Of a stretch of DNA of 64,000 nucleotides, positions 1 through 9,040 are shown piece after piece; position 1 is the stretch's first letter; every line of letters begins with the position of its first letter. The stretch lies in contig NZ_KK073875.1 of NCBI RefSeq assembly GCF_000585395.1, positions 5,198,274 to 5,262,273 on the forward strand, read 5' to 3'. Under the pieces are notes generated by a model. The model searched no databases. It was not told the DNA's origin and saw nothing but the letters and a program-made list of their open reading frames with translations. The stretch is from Saccharibacillus sacchari DSM 19268. Its GTDB lineage: Bacteria; Bacillota; Bacilli; Paenibacillales; Paenibacillaceae. The position numbers were made by a program, and so were the translations under genes.

Positions 1-395
1 TCCGCGGATTCGCGGGAAACGCTGGCAAGCAGCATGCGCGCCGCTTTGTGCATGCGGTCCACCGCGCGGTTGAGCGTCCCCGTCTCGTCATTGCGCGCCA
101 GATACTTTTCCGGCAGCTTTTGCGTGTAGTCGCCGTCGGCCATTTTGTCCAAATGCGCCGTGGCCGCTTGAATCGGTCGAACGATCCCTTTTACAATAAA
201 GAACAACAAGACGAAAGACACGACGAAGCCGAACACCGAGACGACCAGCGGACCGATCCGCCATACGTTGGCCTGCTGAACGAAATCGCTCATCAATACG
301 AAGTTCAAAACGGTAGGAAGCAGCATGCCGAGCACGGCAGCAGCCAGGATTCGAGTGAACAAGCTTCCAAACAGCGTTTTAAATCGGTTTTTCAT
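1..395 (-). CDS. Methyl-accepting chemotaxis protein, N-terminal part (runs off the window)
   Basis: Membrane chemoreceptor; only the first 131 codons lie in the window and the gene continues past base 1. The start codon at 395 follows an AGAGGTG ribosome site. The protein begins MKNRFKTLFGS, has two membrane segments (about residues 12-33 and 48-68) with almost no loop between them, and then a HAMP linker recognised by IVKGIVRPIQAAT and the DKMADGDYTQKLP turn. The near absence of an extracytoplasmic sensor domain is unusual for a chemoreceptor and suggests that it senses within the membrane or the cytoplasm. The signalling hairpin is outside the window, so a HAMP-containing histidine kinase or cyclase is not fully excluded. 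Confidence 0.7.
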   Translation of the reverse strand, partial: MKNRFKTLFGSLFTRILAAAVLGMLLPTVLNFVLMSDFVQQANVWRIGPLVVSVFGFVVSFVLLFFIVKGIVRPIQAATAHLDKMADGDYTQKLPEKYLARNDETGTLNRAVDRMHKAARMLLASVSRESA

Positions 396-668
396 TATTT
401 CGCACCTCTTTTATCATTATTGAGAGTAAAAAGGAACTTTAGACCTGCGTTTCAGTTCGAACGAGCCGTCTTTCTCTCTATTTCAACAGCTTTTTATTCA
501 AAAAAGGTCTTTAGGTCTAGTTCTTACTATCTACTAGTTATTATATCCTAGTTAGCGAGTATTTAAACACTTACTTACGAATTTTTTAAAATTTTATTTA
601 GAGCAATTTAATTTTTGATTTGAAATACAAATTTTTTTAAAACTTTTTATTCAGGAAAGGAAAAGGTT
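396..668. other. AT-rich divergent intergenic region
   Basis: About 270 bases between the divergent chemoreceptor and SUKH genes. It is much richer in A and T than the surrounding coding sequence, especially 540-660, where runs of T and A dominate. It must carry both promoters, but no hexamer pair with convincing spacing stands out. No small gene is visible. Confidence 0.5.
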
Positions 669-2138
669 ATGAATAAGATCACAAAAGCGCGATTCGAGAT
701 CTGGATCAAAGAATGGGATCTGATCACCAAGCAAATTACCGACCGCAGCGGACAATCCGGCGGCGGACTTTATTCATTCGTCAACGATCCGGAGAATATG
801 ATTCAAGAGATCGAACAGCGGCTGGGCCTGTTTCTGCCGGAAGACTTGAAAGATTTGATTCGTTTCGGTTATTTTCATGCCGAGGTCGATTGGGCATTCC
901 CCGACGGAATCTTGATCCCGTTCCCAAACGTATCCGAAGGCGATCTCGGCTGGAACATCAAAGACATGGATTTCCCCGGTCTCTTCGACGATAACGGCGA
1001 CGAAATGCAGCAGCGCCGTTATCTCGCGTTCCATATGGCGGGCAACGGCGATCTGCTGCTGTTCGATCTGGAAAGCGCCTCAGGCTCCGCCGTCGTATCC
1101 TGGTCGCACGAAGAAGACGAGTTCCGTCTGCTGGCCCCGTCGCTGCCGGACTTTTTTGAACGGATTACGAAACTCGGGCTGATCGGGGCTTACGGCGACA
1201 GTTATGTTCCGTTTCTCGGTGCGGACGGCCTGGAACCGGACGGAACCAACGGGCAGTTATGGCAGGCGTGGCTCAAGGACTATCGGGAGCTGCAATGGGA
1301 AGACGTCCAAAATGATCTTCCCGCGGCTCTCCGATTATTCGAGATGATTGCTTCCGACGATCCGGAGTTGACGCCGAGACGCGAGATCGGTCCTTTGCTC
1401 AAGGAATACCATTCCGTCGAAGATATCCTTCGCGAATGGATAGCACGCGGCGAAGAACCTCAACCGAAGCGGAATCGCCGCGACCGGCTGATCCTGATCG
1501 GCGAAGCGATGGGCAGCGACGCTGCCGATTGGGTGCGTACGCTGTGGACGGCGAAAGCGGGCAAGGATGCCGCCGAGCGCCCGACGTCAGAAGCGCCGCT
1601 TGTCGCGCGCCGCGAAGCCGACTCCGGAAACGACGCGGCGCAAGATCCCGCCGCCTTTCTTCCCGAAGCAGACGAAGGCGTGCTGCATCGTCTCGCAGCC
1701 GTATGCCTGCCCGAAGACGAAGGCCTGCCGCTCGTCCTGCGCGATATTGAGCGCGAAGCCCGGCAATCCGGCCGACGCATCTCGCCGCCGACTTATTCGC
1801 TCGCTGCCTTCCATAGCCGCCGCGTCATTCCCTGGATAGAGCCGCATGTCTCGTTCCCGTTCAGCGGTTGGGACACCCTGCTTGCCGCTTCCCGACCGCA
1901 AGCCGAAGACCTGATCCGCTGGCTGCAAAGCGCCGACGCGCTCCGCATGACCGCCGTCTCCGCGATCGGCCTGCTGCCCGAAGATGAAATTCCGGCTTTG
2001 TTCGCCGGCCCGAACGGTCATGCGGAGCGCACCGAACTCCTGCGCCTGCTCGAAACCCTGCACGCCTCCGCCGTGCTGCGCAAAGAAAAAACGGCGATCT
2101 CCGAAGCGATCGCCGCCCTTGCCTTTCCCCTAACCTGA
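669..2138 (+). CDS. SMI1/KNR4 (SUKH) family protein with long C-terminal extension
   Basis: 489 residues; start preceded by AGGAAAGG. Residues about 25-175 have the SUKH fold pattern: an acidic helix (IQEIEQRLGLFLPEDLKDLI), then W-rich strands around GDLGWNIKDMDF and the hydrophobic GDLLLFDLES strand. SUKH proteins are typically immunity proteins of bacterial polymorphic toxins or scaffold-like regulators. The second half (about 190-489) is helical, acidic and unrecognised. No toxin gene is adjacent, so an immunity role is only family-based inference. Cytoplasmic: no signal peptide or membrane segment. Confidence 0.75.
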   Translation: MNKITKARFEIWIKEWDLITKQITDRSGQSGGGLYSFVNDPENMIQEIEQRLGLFLPEDLKDLIRFGYFHAEVDWAFPDGILIPFPNVSEGDLGWNIKDMDFPGLFDDNGDEMQQRRYLAFHMAGNGDLLLFDLESASGSAVVSWSHEEDEFRLLAPSLPDFFERITKLGLIGAYGDSYVPFLGADGLEPDGTNGQLWQAWLKDYRELQWEDVQNDLPAALRLFEMIASDDPELTPRREIGPLLKEYHSVEDILREWIARGEEPQPKRNRRDRLILIGEAMGSDAADWVRTLWTAKAGKDAAERPTSEAPLVARREADSGNDAAQDPAAFLPEADEGVLHRLAAVCLPEDEGLPLVLRDIEREARQSGRRISPPTYSLAAFHSRRVIPWIEPHVSFPFSGWDTLLAASRPQAEDLIRWLQSADALRMTAVSAIGLLPEDEIPALFAGPNGHAERTELLRLLETLHASAVLRKEKTAISEAIAALAFPLT

Positions 2139-2249
2139 CGCGTACCTCGTCAGATTTAAGATTTGCGATTGTTCTATTCAAGGCGAAGCGAAGATGCGAA
2201 TTTCTAACGCAGCGTCGCCCCAAGCCGCCTCCCCGAATAGGAAGTTCAT

Positions 2250-3935
2250 TCAAACCTTAAACCGCCCCACAAGCACGCGCAGCTCATCCGCAAGCTTGTT
2301 CAACGACGAAGCCCCGTGCAGCATTTCTTCCCCCGCCGCCAGCTGTTCCTCCGTCGCGGCCGCGATTTCCTGCGTGCCGCCGGAAATTTCTTGCGTTCCC
2401 GAGCTGACGTCCTCCATGGAACGCGAGACGTCGGCGAATCCGTCGTGCACTTGCGCCGTCGAAGCCGCCATCGCCTCCGTGCGATCCGACACTTCGCCGA
2501 TTGCATGCAGAATGCCGCCGAACTGCTGCGCGCCGTGGTGCGTCACGCCTGCGCCTTCTTCCACGCGGGTCTTCACGTCGTGCATTTTTTCCATCGCCGC
2601 CTGCGTTTCTTGCTGAATGCTGGCGACCAATTCCTTGATTTCCCGCGTCGAATCGGCCGATTGTTCGGCCAGCTTTTTCACCTCGCCCGCCACGATCGTA
2701 AAGCCTCGGCCGGCCTCGCCGGCCCGGGCCGCTTCAATGGAAGCATTCAACGACAGCAGATTGGTCTGCCCGGAAATTTCGTTAATGAGCGAAGTGATGT
2801 CATCAATCCGCTCCGCATGGACAGCAAGCTGGGCGATCCGTTCATCCGCCTCGACCACAGCCGATTTGATATCGCTCATCTGCTCATCGATCTGAACGAT
2901 CGCCCGCTCGCCTTCGGCGGCCCGACGACTCATATCCCGCGAAAAAGCTGCGACTTCAGCCGTCGAAGCGGCAATCTGCGTAATTTTTCCCAAGGTCTCT
3001 TTGGCCGATTCCGTGCTTTGCCCGACCGTCTGCGTCTGCTCTCCTGCGCGCTCCGCGATTTGCTGCATGGCAGCCGCTACCTGATGCGAAGTCGATTTGG
3101 ACTGTTCGGCACTCGCGGAGAACTGCTCGGATGCCGAAGCCAAGTGCTCCGAAGCTTCGCCTACTCGCGCCATCATGTCGCGCAGCGAGCCGATAAATCG
3201 ATTGAAGCTGCCTGCCAAGTGACCGAATTCGTCTTTTTTGTCCCATTCGATTCGGCTGGTCAAATCGGCGTCGCCCTCCGCGATCTCGCTCATTCTGCGT
3301 TCCAGCAGCGTAAGCGGGCGCATAATGGAACGCAGCAGCCAGAACCCGAGTCCAAGCCCTGCCGCCACGGTCACGAGCACGACGCTGAACAGAATGGTTT
3401 GATTCCGTTTCGCATCGCTTTCGTTTTCGGCTTTCATAGCCGCAACTTCGGCATCGAGCCGATCAACGAACTCGTTCACGGCCGGATCGACCTGCTCTTT
3501 GCGCAGCGTCCGCTCCTCGCCGAAATGCAGTTGCTCTGCTTGCTCTTGTTGTCCGTTTGCCACAAATTGCAGGACCTGTCCGTTCAGCTCGATCATCCGA
3601 CTTAATTCGGCTCCGATCTTTTGCAGCGAATCCAGATCATTCCCTTGCAAACGAAGAGCTTCCGATTCCAACATGGCTCGGATATCTTCCGTCTTTTTTC
3701 CCATACCATCCGCGAATTCCGTATCGCCAGTCAGCAAGTATCCACGTTCATCATTAGCAAGCCCCGTCATCCGGTATTGCAACTGCTTCAAAAAGGTTTG
3801 CGTCTCCAACTTGTCTTCCAGTCGAGCCGAACTTTTCATACTATTATCGATCGCTACCAGAGATAAAGCTCCGCTACCCATCAATACAGCAACCAGCATC
3901 AAAATAACAGCAAATAATTTAGTTCTGACTCTCAT
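2250..3935 (-). CDS. Methyl-accepting chemotaxis protein
   Basis: 561 residues. One membrane segment lies near residues 8-30. A four-helix-bundle or CHASE3-like sensor domain follows (about 31-180; [19 protein letters not shown] is CHASE3-like), then a second membrane segment (about 183-205), HAMP (about 205-260) and the long coiled-coil signalling domain. The hairpin tip is clear: [20 protein letters not shown] followed by [19 protein letters not shown]. It should relay ligand signals to CheW/CheA. A sigma-D type promoter lies about 50 bases upstream. It stands alone and convergent with the SUKH gene, with no recognisable terminator between them. Confidence 0.95.
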   Translation of the reverse strand: MRVRTKLFAVILMLVAVLMGSGALSLVAIDNSMKSSARLEDKLETQTFLKQLQYRMTGLANDERGYLLTGDTEFADGMGKKTEDIRAMLESEALRLQGNDLDSLQKIGAELSRMIELNGQVLQFVANGQQEQAEQLHFGEERTLRKEQVDPAVNEFVDRLDAEVAAMKAENESDAKRNQTILFSVVLVTVAAGLGLGFWLLRSIMRPLTLLERRMSEIAEGDADLTSRIEWDKKDEFGHLAGSFNRFIGSLRDMMARVGEASEHLASASEQFSASAEQSKSTSHQVAAAMQQIAERAGEQTQTVGQSTESAKETLGKITQIAASTAEVAAFSRDMSRRAAEGERAIVQIDEQMSDIKSAVVEADERIAQLAVHAERIDDITSLINEISGQTNLLSLNASIEAARAGEAGRGFTIVAGEVKKLAEQSADSTREIKELVASIQQETQAAMEKMHDVKTRVEEGAGVTHHGAQQFGGILHAIGEVSDRTEAMAASTAQVHDGFADVSRSMEDVSSGTQEISGGTQEIAAATEEQLAAGEEMLHGASSLNKLADELRVLVGRFKV

Positions 3936-3983
3936 CGTTCTCCTGCTTCCCGGATCATTTTTGATTTTAGTGCTTCCGTTGTA

Positions 3984-4010
3984 TTATCGGTCTTTTATCC
4001 TACCTTTTTA
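3984..4010 (-). promoter_or_regulatory. Sigma-D (motility) promoter of the chemoreceptor
   Basis: On the minus strand: TAAA, 15 bases, ACCGATAA. This matches the sigma-D consensus TAAA-N15-GCCGATAA at 11 of 12 positions and sits about 50 bases before the chemoreceptor start at 3935. Chemoreceptors are classic sigma-D targets, so site and gene agree. Confidence 0.75.
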
Positions 4011-4243
4011 TAGCAATTTGTCGAAAAAAGTCGTGAGCCTTGCTTTTTCTTTTCGCAATTCACAGTCATTGACTCGGAAAATAAAATTCGCTGCCGCCAA
4101 CCTCCCGGTACGCTTTGCTTTTTCCTTACTTTAAGCTGCTTTGCATATTTGACGCTTTACCGGGAAAGTGATATTTTGAAAACCATATTGATAATAATGC
4201 GAAAATAAATAGTATCATTACATATTGCGGGAGGATCGATGAG

Positions 4244-5437
4244 ATGACCATACAGACCAAAGATCAATGGATCGAACGCCTTGAAGGCGAATATGAACAG
4301 ATCGTAGAATGGCGCCGCCACATGCACGCCAACCCGGAGCTCTCATTCCAAGAAACGAATACGGCCCGCTTTATCGCGGAAACGTTGACCGGATTCGGTT
4401 ACGAAGTACGTACAGGCGTAGGCGGCAACGGCATTCTGGCTGATTTGAAAGGCGTACATCCAGGGCCCTCGATCGCTTTCCGTGCCGACTTCGACGCTCT
4501 GCCGATCGATGAAGAAAACAACGTTCCTTATAAATCGAACAATCCCGGCGTGATGCACGCTTGCGGACACGACGGGCATACTTCCACGCTGCTCGGCGTT
4601 GCCAAGGTACTGGCGGATCGCCAAAGCGATCTGAAAGGCAGCCTTCGCTTCATTTTCCAACATGCCGAAGAGAAACTGCCGGGCGGCGCGATCGCGATGA
4701 TCGAAGCCGGTGCGCTTGAAGGCATCGACGAAGTGTACGGCGCGCATCTGGCGAGCTACATGCCGCTGGGCAAACTTTCCGTCTCGTCCGGTCCGTCGAT
4801 GGCTGCGGTCGATTCGTTCGCCATCACGGTCCAAGGCAAAGGCGGCCACGGCGCGAAGCCGCACCAGACCGTCGACGCGATCGTCGTCGGCAGCCAACTC
4901 GTGACCTCGCTTCAGCATATCGTGGCGCGCCATATCAACCCGCTTCACTCGGCCGTCGTGACCGTAGGCGTATTCCAAGCCGGCGCGGCGTTCAACGTCA
5001 TCGCGGACAAAGCCAAGATTGAAGGTACGGTACGCAGCTTCGATCCGGACGTGCGCAAACAGCTCGAACGCGATATCCGCGACATGGTGCACGGCATCAC
5101 GCTTGCCGAGCATGCTACCTATGAACTGGACTACGTAAACGGCTACCCGGCGCTCGTGAACCCACAACAGCAAGCCGAAGAGGTTCGGTCAATCTTCACC
5201 CGCCAGTTCGGCGAAGAAGCGTTATTCGGCCTTGACGCTTCGATGGGCGCGGAAGACTTCGCCTACTATCTCCAACATCGCCCAGGCAACTTCTTCAACG
5301 TCGGCTCGCAAAACGAGAGTGCAGACACCGCATTCCCGCACCACCACCCGCGCTTCGACATCGACGAACGCGCCCTGCTGATCGCCGCCAAAGCCTTCCT
5401 GGCGATCGCAGCAGATAAGCTGCTGGGCGAATCCTAA
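4244..5437 (+). CDS. M20 family (M20D) amidohydrolase / N-acyl-amino acid hydrolase
   Basis: 397 residues, cytoplasmic. Metal-dependent hydrolase of N-acyl or amide bonds on amino acids (hippurate/N-acetyl-amino-acid hydrolase type). The first domain carries RRHMHANPELSFQE and the metal ligands in HACGHDGHTS. The catalytic glutamate lies in HAEEKLPGG, and the late ligand region is DASMGAEDFAYYL. The dimerisation domain starts near GKGGHGAKPHQTVDAI. Length and motif order are normal for the family. Substrate cannot be read from the sequence. The start follows GGGAGG. Two similar hairpins and repeat copy 1 lie just 3' of it. Confidence 0.93.
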   Translation: MTIQTKDQWIERLEGEYEQIVEWRRHMHANPELSFQETNTARFIAETLTGFGYEVRTGVGGNGILADLKGVHPGPSIAFRADFDALPIDEENNVPYKSNNPGVMHACGHDGHTSTLLGVAKVLADRQSDLKGSLRFIFQHAEEKLPGGAIAMIEAGALEGIDEVYGAHLASYMPLGKLSVSSGPSMAAVDSFAITVQGKGGHGAKPHQTVDAIVVGSQLVTSLQHIVARHINPLHSAVVTVGVFQAGAAFNVIADKAKIEGTVRSFDPDVRKQLERDIRDMVHGITLAEHATYELDYVNGYPALVNPQQQAEEVRSIFTRQFGEEALFGLDASMGAEDFAYYLQHRPGNFFNVGSQNESADTAFPHHHPRFDIDERALLIAAKAFLAIAADKLLGES

Positions 5438-5475
5438 TCCTTTCTCTTGTTATTCTTGTCCACATTTCTACAAAA

Positions 5476-5500
5476 AACCGACGATAGCAAACCGTCGGTT
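5476..5500 (+). terminator. Hairpin 3' of the M20 gene, left of repeat copy 1
   Basis: AACCGACG and CGTCGGTT can pair around a short loop. There is no T run on the plus strand. The hairpin resembles the true terminator at 5676-5704 on the other side of repeat copy 1. Confidence 0.5.
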
Positions 5501-5509
5501 CAATGCAAC

Positions 5510-5667
5510 GAGAAACTCCAACGTAGCGGGAAGCGAGAAGACGGAGAGAAAAATTCAGTGAAAGACGCCTTTGAGCGCGGAAAGCCGTAGGCTTTCTGCG
5601 CGAGACAGCGTCTTGAACGAATTTTTCTCGGAGTCTTCTCGCTTCCCGCGCCCACGTAACTTTCGAG
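5510..5667 (+). repeat. Structured palindromic repeat, copy 1
   Basis: Full-length member (158 bp) of the seven-copy family in this window. The outer stem is GGGAAGCGAGAAGAC with GTCTTCTCGCTTCCC. A 3x3 internal loop GGA/GGA follows. The middle stem is GAGAAAAATTC with GAATTTTTCTC, then a loop AGTGA/GAAC, stem AAGACGC with GCGTCTT, loop CTTTGA/GAGACA, and an apical stem GCGC...GCGC capped by GGAAAGCC gta GGCTTTC. It lies between the M20 gene and thg1-like gene. Orientation is plus, the same as the upstream gene. Confidence 0.9.
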
Positions 5668-5675
5668 AGCAACCT

Positions 5676-5704
5676 AAACCGACGATATTCGAATCGTCGG
5701 TTTT
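5676..5704 (+). terminator. Rho-independent terminator
   Basis: AACCGACGAT pairs with ATCGTCGGTT and is followed by six T. It ends transcripts from the M20 gene after they have passed through repeat copy 1. Confidence 0.8.
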
Positions 5705-5738
5705 TTCACACCTTCCCTATAAAGGAGTTTTTCACATC

Positions 5739-6482
5739 ATGCATATCGACGACTTCGGCACGCGCATGAAACATTACGAAAATGCGTTCCGCCATCACTT
5801 GCCCGGCCGCATGCCCGTCTTGATCCGCATCGACGGCTGCCATTTTCACACCTTCACCAAAGGGATGAACAAACCTTTTGACGAACCGCTGATCCATGTA
5901 TTCTGGGAAACGTGCAAATACCTCGCGCAAAACATCATGGGCTGCAAACTGGTCTACCATCAAAGCGACGAAATTTCGATCCTGCTGACCAACTACGATA
6001 AGCTGACGACCGCTTCGTGGTTTGAAAACAATCTGCAAAAGATCGTCTCTGTCGCCGCGTCCATGGCAACGGCCAAATTTAATGAAGAGATTCGCAACGT
6101 CTATCCCGATCGACCGCTCGCCACCTTCGACGCGCGCGCCTGGGTACTGCCGCAAGACGAAGTGACGAACTATTTTCTTTGGAGACAGATGGACGCGACC
6201 AAGAACAGCATCTCCATGGTCGCCCAAGCCAACTTCCCGCATCACGAGCTGCAAGGATTGGACGGCAGCGCATTGCAGGAGAAGCTTTTTTCGGAAAAAG
6301 CGCTGAATTGGAACGACCTTCCCGCTTGGCAAAAACGCGGCGCCTGCATCGTAAAGAAAGAGTTCTTGAAAGGCACGGCCGTGCGGCGCAGATGGGAAGT
6401 CGATCTCGACACGCCCGTCTTTTCACAGGATCGGGACTACATCAATCGCTTCGTTTATCCGGATCGGGAAAAGGGCGTGTAG
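5739..6482 (+). CDS. Thg1-like protein (tRNA(His) guanylyltransferase family, 3'-5' RNA polymerase)
   Basis: 247 residues. Thg1 family enzymes add nucleotides in the 3'-5' direction to RNA 5' ends; bacterial members (TLPs) repair 5'-truncated tRNAs in a template-dependent way. Visible motifs are the palm-domain metal site RIDGCHFHTFTKG with D32, and the second acidic site YHQSDEISIL with D77/E78. LATFDARAW and WRQMDATKNSIS correspond to the conserved mid-region. A longer reading frame starts at 5571 inside repeat copy 1, but AAAGGAG at 5721-5727 fixes the start at 5739. The next gene begins two bases after its stop, so the two are almost certainly translated together. Confidence 0.92.
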   Translation: MHIDDFGTRMKHYENAFRHHLPGRMPVLIRIDGCHFHTFTKGMNKPFDEPLIHVFWETCKYLAQNIMGCKLVYHQSDEISILLTNYDKLTTASWFENNLQKIVSVAASMATAKFNEEIRNVYPDRPLATFDARAWVLPQDEVTNYFLWRQMDATKNSISMVAQANFPHHELQGLDGSALQEKLFSEKALNWNDLPAWQKRGACIVKKEFLKGTAVRRRWEVDLDTPVFSQDRDYINRFVYPDREKGV

Positions 6483-6483
6483 C

Positions 6484-6933
6484 ATGGAATGCATCATATT
6501 CATGGGCATCCAGGCTACCGGCAAATCGACTTTTTACAAGGAACGTTATATCGACACCCATCTGCGGCTCAATATGGACATGCTTAAGACAAGGTATCGG
6601 GAAAAGCTTTTGTTACAGGCTTTTCTCGAAAGTAAGCAGCCGTTTGTGGTCGATAATACGAATCCGCTGCCGGAAGATCGGCTCACCTATATTGAAGAAG
6701 CGAAAAAACACCGGTTCTCCGTCGTCGGCTTCTACTTCGAACCGGATTATGCGGAAAGCATTCGGCGTAACGCGCAGCGGAGCGGCAAATCCGTCGTACG
6801 GGAAATCGGCATCCAAAGCGTCATGAAAAAACTCACCGTCCCTTCTTTTGCGGAAGGATTCGATGAGCTGTACCGAGTGACGTCGGTCGATGGCGTTTTT
6901 ACCGTAAAACGAATCGCCGACGAAGAAGCGTGA
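6484..6933 (+). CDS. Polynucleotide-kinase-like P-loop ATPase (AAA_33/Pnkp-kinase type)
   Basis: 149 residues. The P-loop GIQATGKST is at residues 8-16. D32 (NMDML) is placed like the general base of polynucleotide 5'-kinases. VVDNTNP at 55-61 is the second strand typical of this group, and R residues near 97-100 (NAQRSGKS) could form the lid. By family it would phosphorylate an RNA or DNA 5'-OH or a small molecule. Because it starts two bases after the Thg1-like gene, RNA-end processing is the likely role: a 5'-kinase would prepare ends for, or recycle ends from, the 3'-5' polymerase. Substrate is inferred only. Confidence 0.8.
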   Translation: MECIIFMGIQATGKSTFYKERYIDTHLRLNMDMLKTRYREKLLLQAFLESKQPFVVDNTNPLPEDRLTYIEEAKKHRFSVVGFYFEPDYAESIRRNAQRSGKSVVREIGIQSVMKKLTVPSFAEGFDELYRVTSVDGVFTVKRIADEEA

Positions 6934-6942
6934 GCGCTCGAC

Positions 6943-7461
6943 TCAAACGTTGGATTTCCGCAGCACCTGCCGAATAAACGCGGTCTTCCCGTCCACGTAA
7001 GCGTCAATGTCCGTTCGATGCGCTTCGGCAAGCCGCTTCTTGATTCGGGCATATTCATCGCGGGCTTCGTCGTGCCGCCGCAGGTAATCGCGCAGGGCGA
7101 TATGCTCCAAATAACCTTTTCCGTCCGGCGGGCAGACATAGAGGTGGAACTTCATAAAGCCCAAGTCCCTCGTCGGGTGAAAAGCTTCTCGGCCTTCCAC
7201 GCCCAGATTGCCTTGATGTTCAAATCCTTGCAGGCGCAAGCGTTCAATGATTTCGGGCAGCACTTCTATGCTTTTCATTACGGCATCCAGATCGATAATC
7301 GGCTTGGCCGGCAGTCCTTCGACCGACGTGCTGCCTACATGCTCGATGCGGATCAATAAGTCGCCGATCCATTCCTTTAAGGCATTGGAGATCTTTTCGA
7401 ACTCCTCCGGCCAAGCTGGATCGTAAGGAACAACTTCGATGAATCGGGTGCGTTCAGCCAT
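6943..7461 (-). CDS. GrpB/UPF0157 family nucleotidyltransferase-fold protein
   Basis: 172 residues. The start PYDPAWPEEFEKI, the IEHVGSTSVEGLPAKPIIDLD signature and the later HLYVCPPDGKGYLEHIALRDYLR are diagnostic for GrpB/UPF0157. The fold is of the DNA polymerase-beta superfamily (G-S and D-x-D motifs). Some members sit at the C-terminus of dephospho-CoA kinase, but the free-standing ones have no settled role. The start follows AGGAGG. It is convergent with the kinase gene, with only ten bases between the two stops. Confidence 0.9.
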   Translation of the reverse strand: MAERTRFIEVVPYDPAWPEEFEKISNALKEWIGDLLIRIEHVGSTSVEGLPAKPIIDLDAVMKSIEVLPEIIERLRLQGFEHQGNLGVEGREAFHPTRDLGFMKFHLYVCPPDGKGYLEHIALRDYLRRHDEARDEYARIKKRLAEAHRTDIDAYVDGKTAFIRQVLRKSNV

Positions 7462-7587
7462 CTTTTTTTCCTCCTGATTTTCTTTTTCGACAGGGTTGTT
7501 TTCCGAGCTTCTTCTATAGTAACCTATATTTTAGCACCCAACGAAAACGCTTTAAATTCAATTTGACGACACCGGAGGAAATCCCGC

Positions 7588-8826
7588 ATGGCAAGAACGC
7601 TTTTCCCGAGACTTCGCGGCAACAGCCGGGGCTGCCTCGCTTTCGAACCGTTTTTCCTGATTCCGTACAGCATGATGGCGACTTACGCCACGCTGTACAT
7701 GTACGAGCTAGGCGTGAGCGAAACGAATATCGGCTGGATCACGACGCTCGGGCTGATGGTGCAGGTGATGTCGGCTTTTATGAGCGGATACCTGACTGAC
7801 CGAATGGGCCGCAAACGAGCTATTCTCACCTTCGACGTGCTCAGTTGGAGCGTGGCGATGTTGATCTTTGCTTTTTCGCAAAATATCTGGTTCTTCGTCA
7901 TCGCGACATTCATTAACGGGCTTCAACGGGTTCCGCATGTGGCCTTCTACTGTCTGATCGTCGAGGACACGCCGAAAAAAGATCGGACCTATGTGTTCAC
8001 GCTGCTTCAGATCATCGGCGTTGTCGGCGGACTGTTCGCACCGCTCGGCGGTCTGCTGGTCGACCATTACGGATTGGTGGACGGAACGCGGATCATGTAT
8101 GTCATGTGTTCCGTGCTGATGACCTTCCAGTTTATCGGGCGGCATATCACGACGAAAGAAACGGAAATGGGCTATCGGAAAATGCAGGAGACGAAGGATC
8201 TCGGGCTGAAAAAGAGCATGATCGATTATAGCGGCGCGATCCGTGATCTGTTTGCCAGTCGCAGTCTGATGTTGATCTTCGTCGTTTACATTCTGTTCAA
8301 CTTCCAAATGACGCTCAAAACGACGTATCTTTCGCTGTATCTGGCCGATTATCTGAAGGTGGACAGCGGGCTGATCTCGCTCGTGCCGGCCGTATCCTCT
8401 ATCGTGATGCTGCTCGCGCTGTGGTTCATCATGCCGAAGATTCCCGCCGAAGGCGAGACGCGCTCGATGATGGCGGGATTCGCGCTGTCGGTATTGTCGA
8501 ACGTGATGCTGGTGATCTGGCCGACGTCGAATCTGGCCTGGATCGGCTTGAGCACGGTGCTTGCGGCCGTAGGCTTAATGATCAGCTCGCCGTACCTGGA
8601 AGCGGCCGTGCAAAACGCGATCGACGACGAAAAAAGGGCCAAAGTGTTCTCGATGCTCTCCGTCGTGATCCTGCTGCTGACTTCTCCGGCGGGGATCGTG
8701 GGAGGCTGGGCGTATACGCTCGACCCTCGGATTCCGATTTGGATCATTACGGGATCGTTCGCGGCGGCGTTCGTGTTCTTGATGATCTACTTGAATCGGG
8801 TGCGGGGAGGAAAGGCCTATTCGTGA
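7588..8826 (+). CDS. MFS transporter
   Basis: 412 residues with about twelve hydrophobic segments. The loop between segments 2 and 3 has the MFS motif A (GYLTDRMGRKRAIL). Members exchange solutes across the cytoplasmic membrane using proton or substrate gradients; many in this position are drug or sugar exporters. Nothing in the sequence or in the neighbours fixes the substrate. The start follows CCGGAGG. Confidence 0.88.
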   Translation: MARTLFPRLRGNSRGCLAFEPFFLIPYSMMATYATLYMYELGVSETNIGWITTLGLMVQVMSAFMSGYLTDRMGRKRAILTFDVLSWSVAMLIFAFSQNIWFFVIATFINGLQRVPHVAFYCLIVEDTPKKDRTYVFTLLQIIGVVGGLFAPLGGLLVDHYGLVDGTRIMYVMCSVLMTFQFIGRHITTKETEMGYRKMQETKDLGLKKSMIDYSGAIRDLFASRSLMLIFVVYILFNFQMTLKTTYLSLYLADYLKVDSGLISLVPAVSSIVMLLALWFIMPKIPAEGETRSMMAGFALSVLSNVMLVIWPTSNLAWIGLSTVLAAVGLMISSPYLEAAVQNAIDDEKRAKVFSMLSVVILLLTSPAGIVGGWAYTLDPRIPIWIITGSFAAAFVFLMIYLNRVRGGKAYS

Positions 8827-8841
8827 GGGGAAGCTTGGGGC

Positions 8842-8858
8842 GCTGCGGGAGAAATTCG
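8842..8858. repeat. Possible relic arm of the structured repeat
   Basis: Seventeen bases, GCTGCGGGAGAAATTCG, match repeat copy 2 exactly (19620-19636). The rest of the palindrome is missing, so this is either a decayed copy or chance. Confidence 0.35.
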
Positions 8859-8894
8859 CTATAGCTTCTTTAAATAGATCTTTTGGAAAGTTGT

Positions 8895-8925
8895 AGAGGT
8901 GTCGCCTAAGCGGCGTCTCTTTTTT
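8895..8925 (+). terminator. Rho-independent terminator after the MFS gene
   Basis: GAGGTGTCGCC and GGCGTCTC form an imperfect stem followed by seven or more T, about 70 bases after the MFS stop. Confidence 0.7.
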
Positions 8926-9040
8926 TATTTGAAAAAGGAAAAAGATTAGGAAGCGAAATTCGGTGCGGTTTGATATGAGCCTAGCAGGTTTGTTATAAAT
9001 GGGTTGAGGCTATGGCGAAGAAAAGAAGCGGGAGGAAGTT

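Noticed and set aside
2316-3605. 429-codon plus-strand frame opposite the chemoreceptor
   Set aside because: Shadow frame; the minus strand encodes an intact receptor with all motifs.
5571-5738. Upstream extension of the Thg1-like gene through repeat copy 1
   Set aside because: The frame happens to be open across the repeat, but AAAGGAG and the family start place the ATG at 5739.
8842-8858. An eighth full copy of the structured repeat after the MFS gene
   Set aside because: Only 17 bases match; the other arm and inner loops are missing, and the orientation opposes the gene. Listed only as a possible relic.
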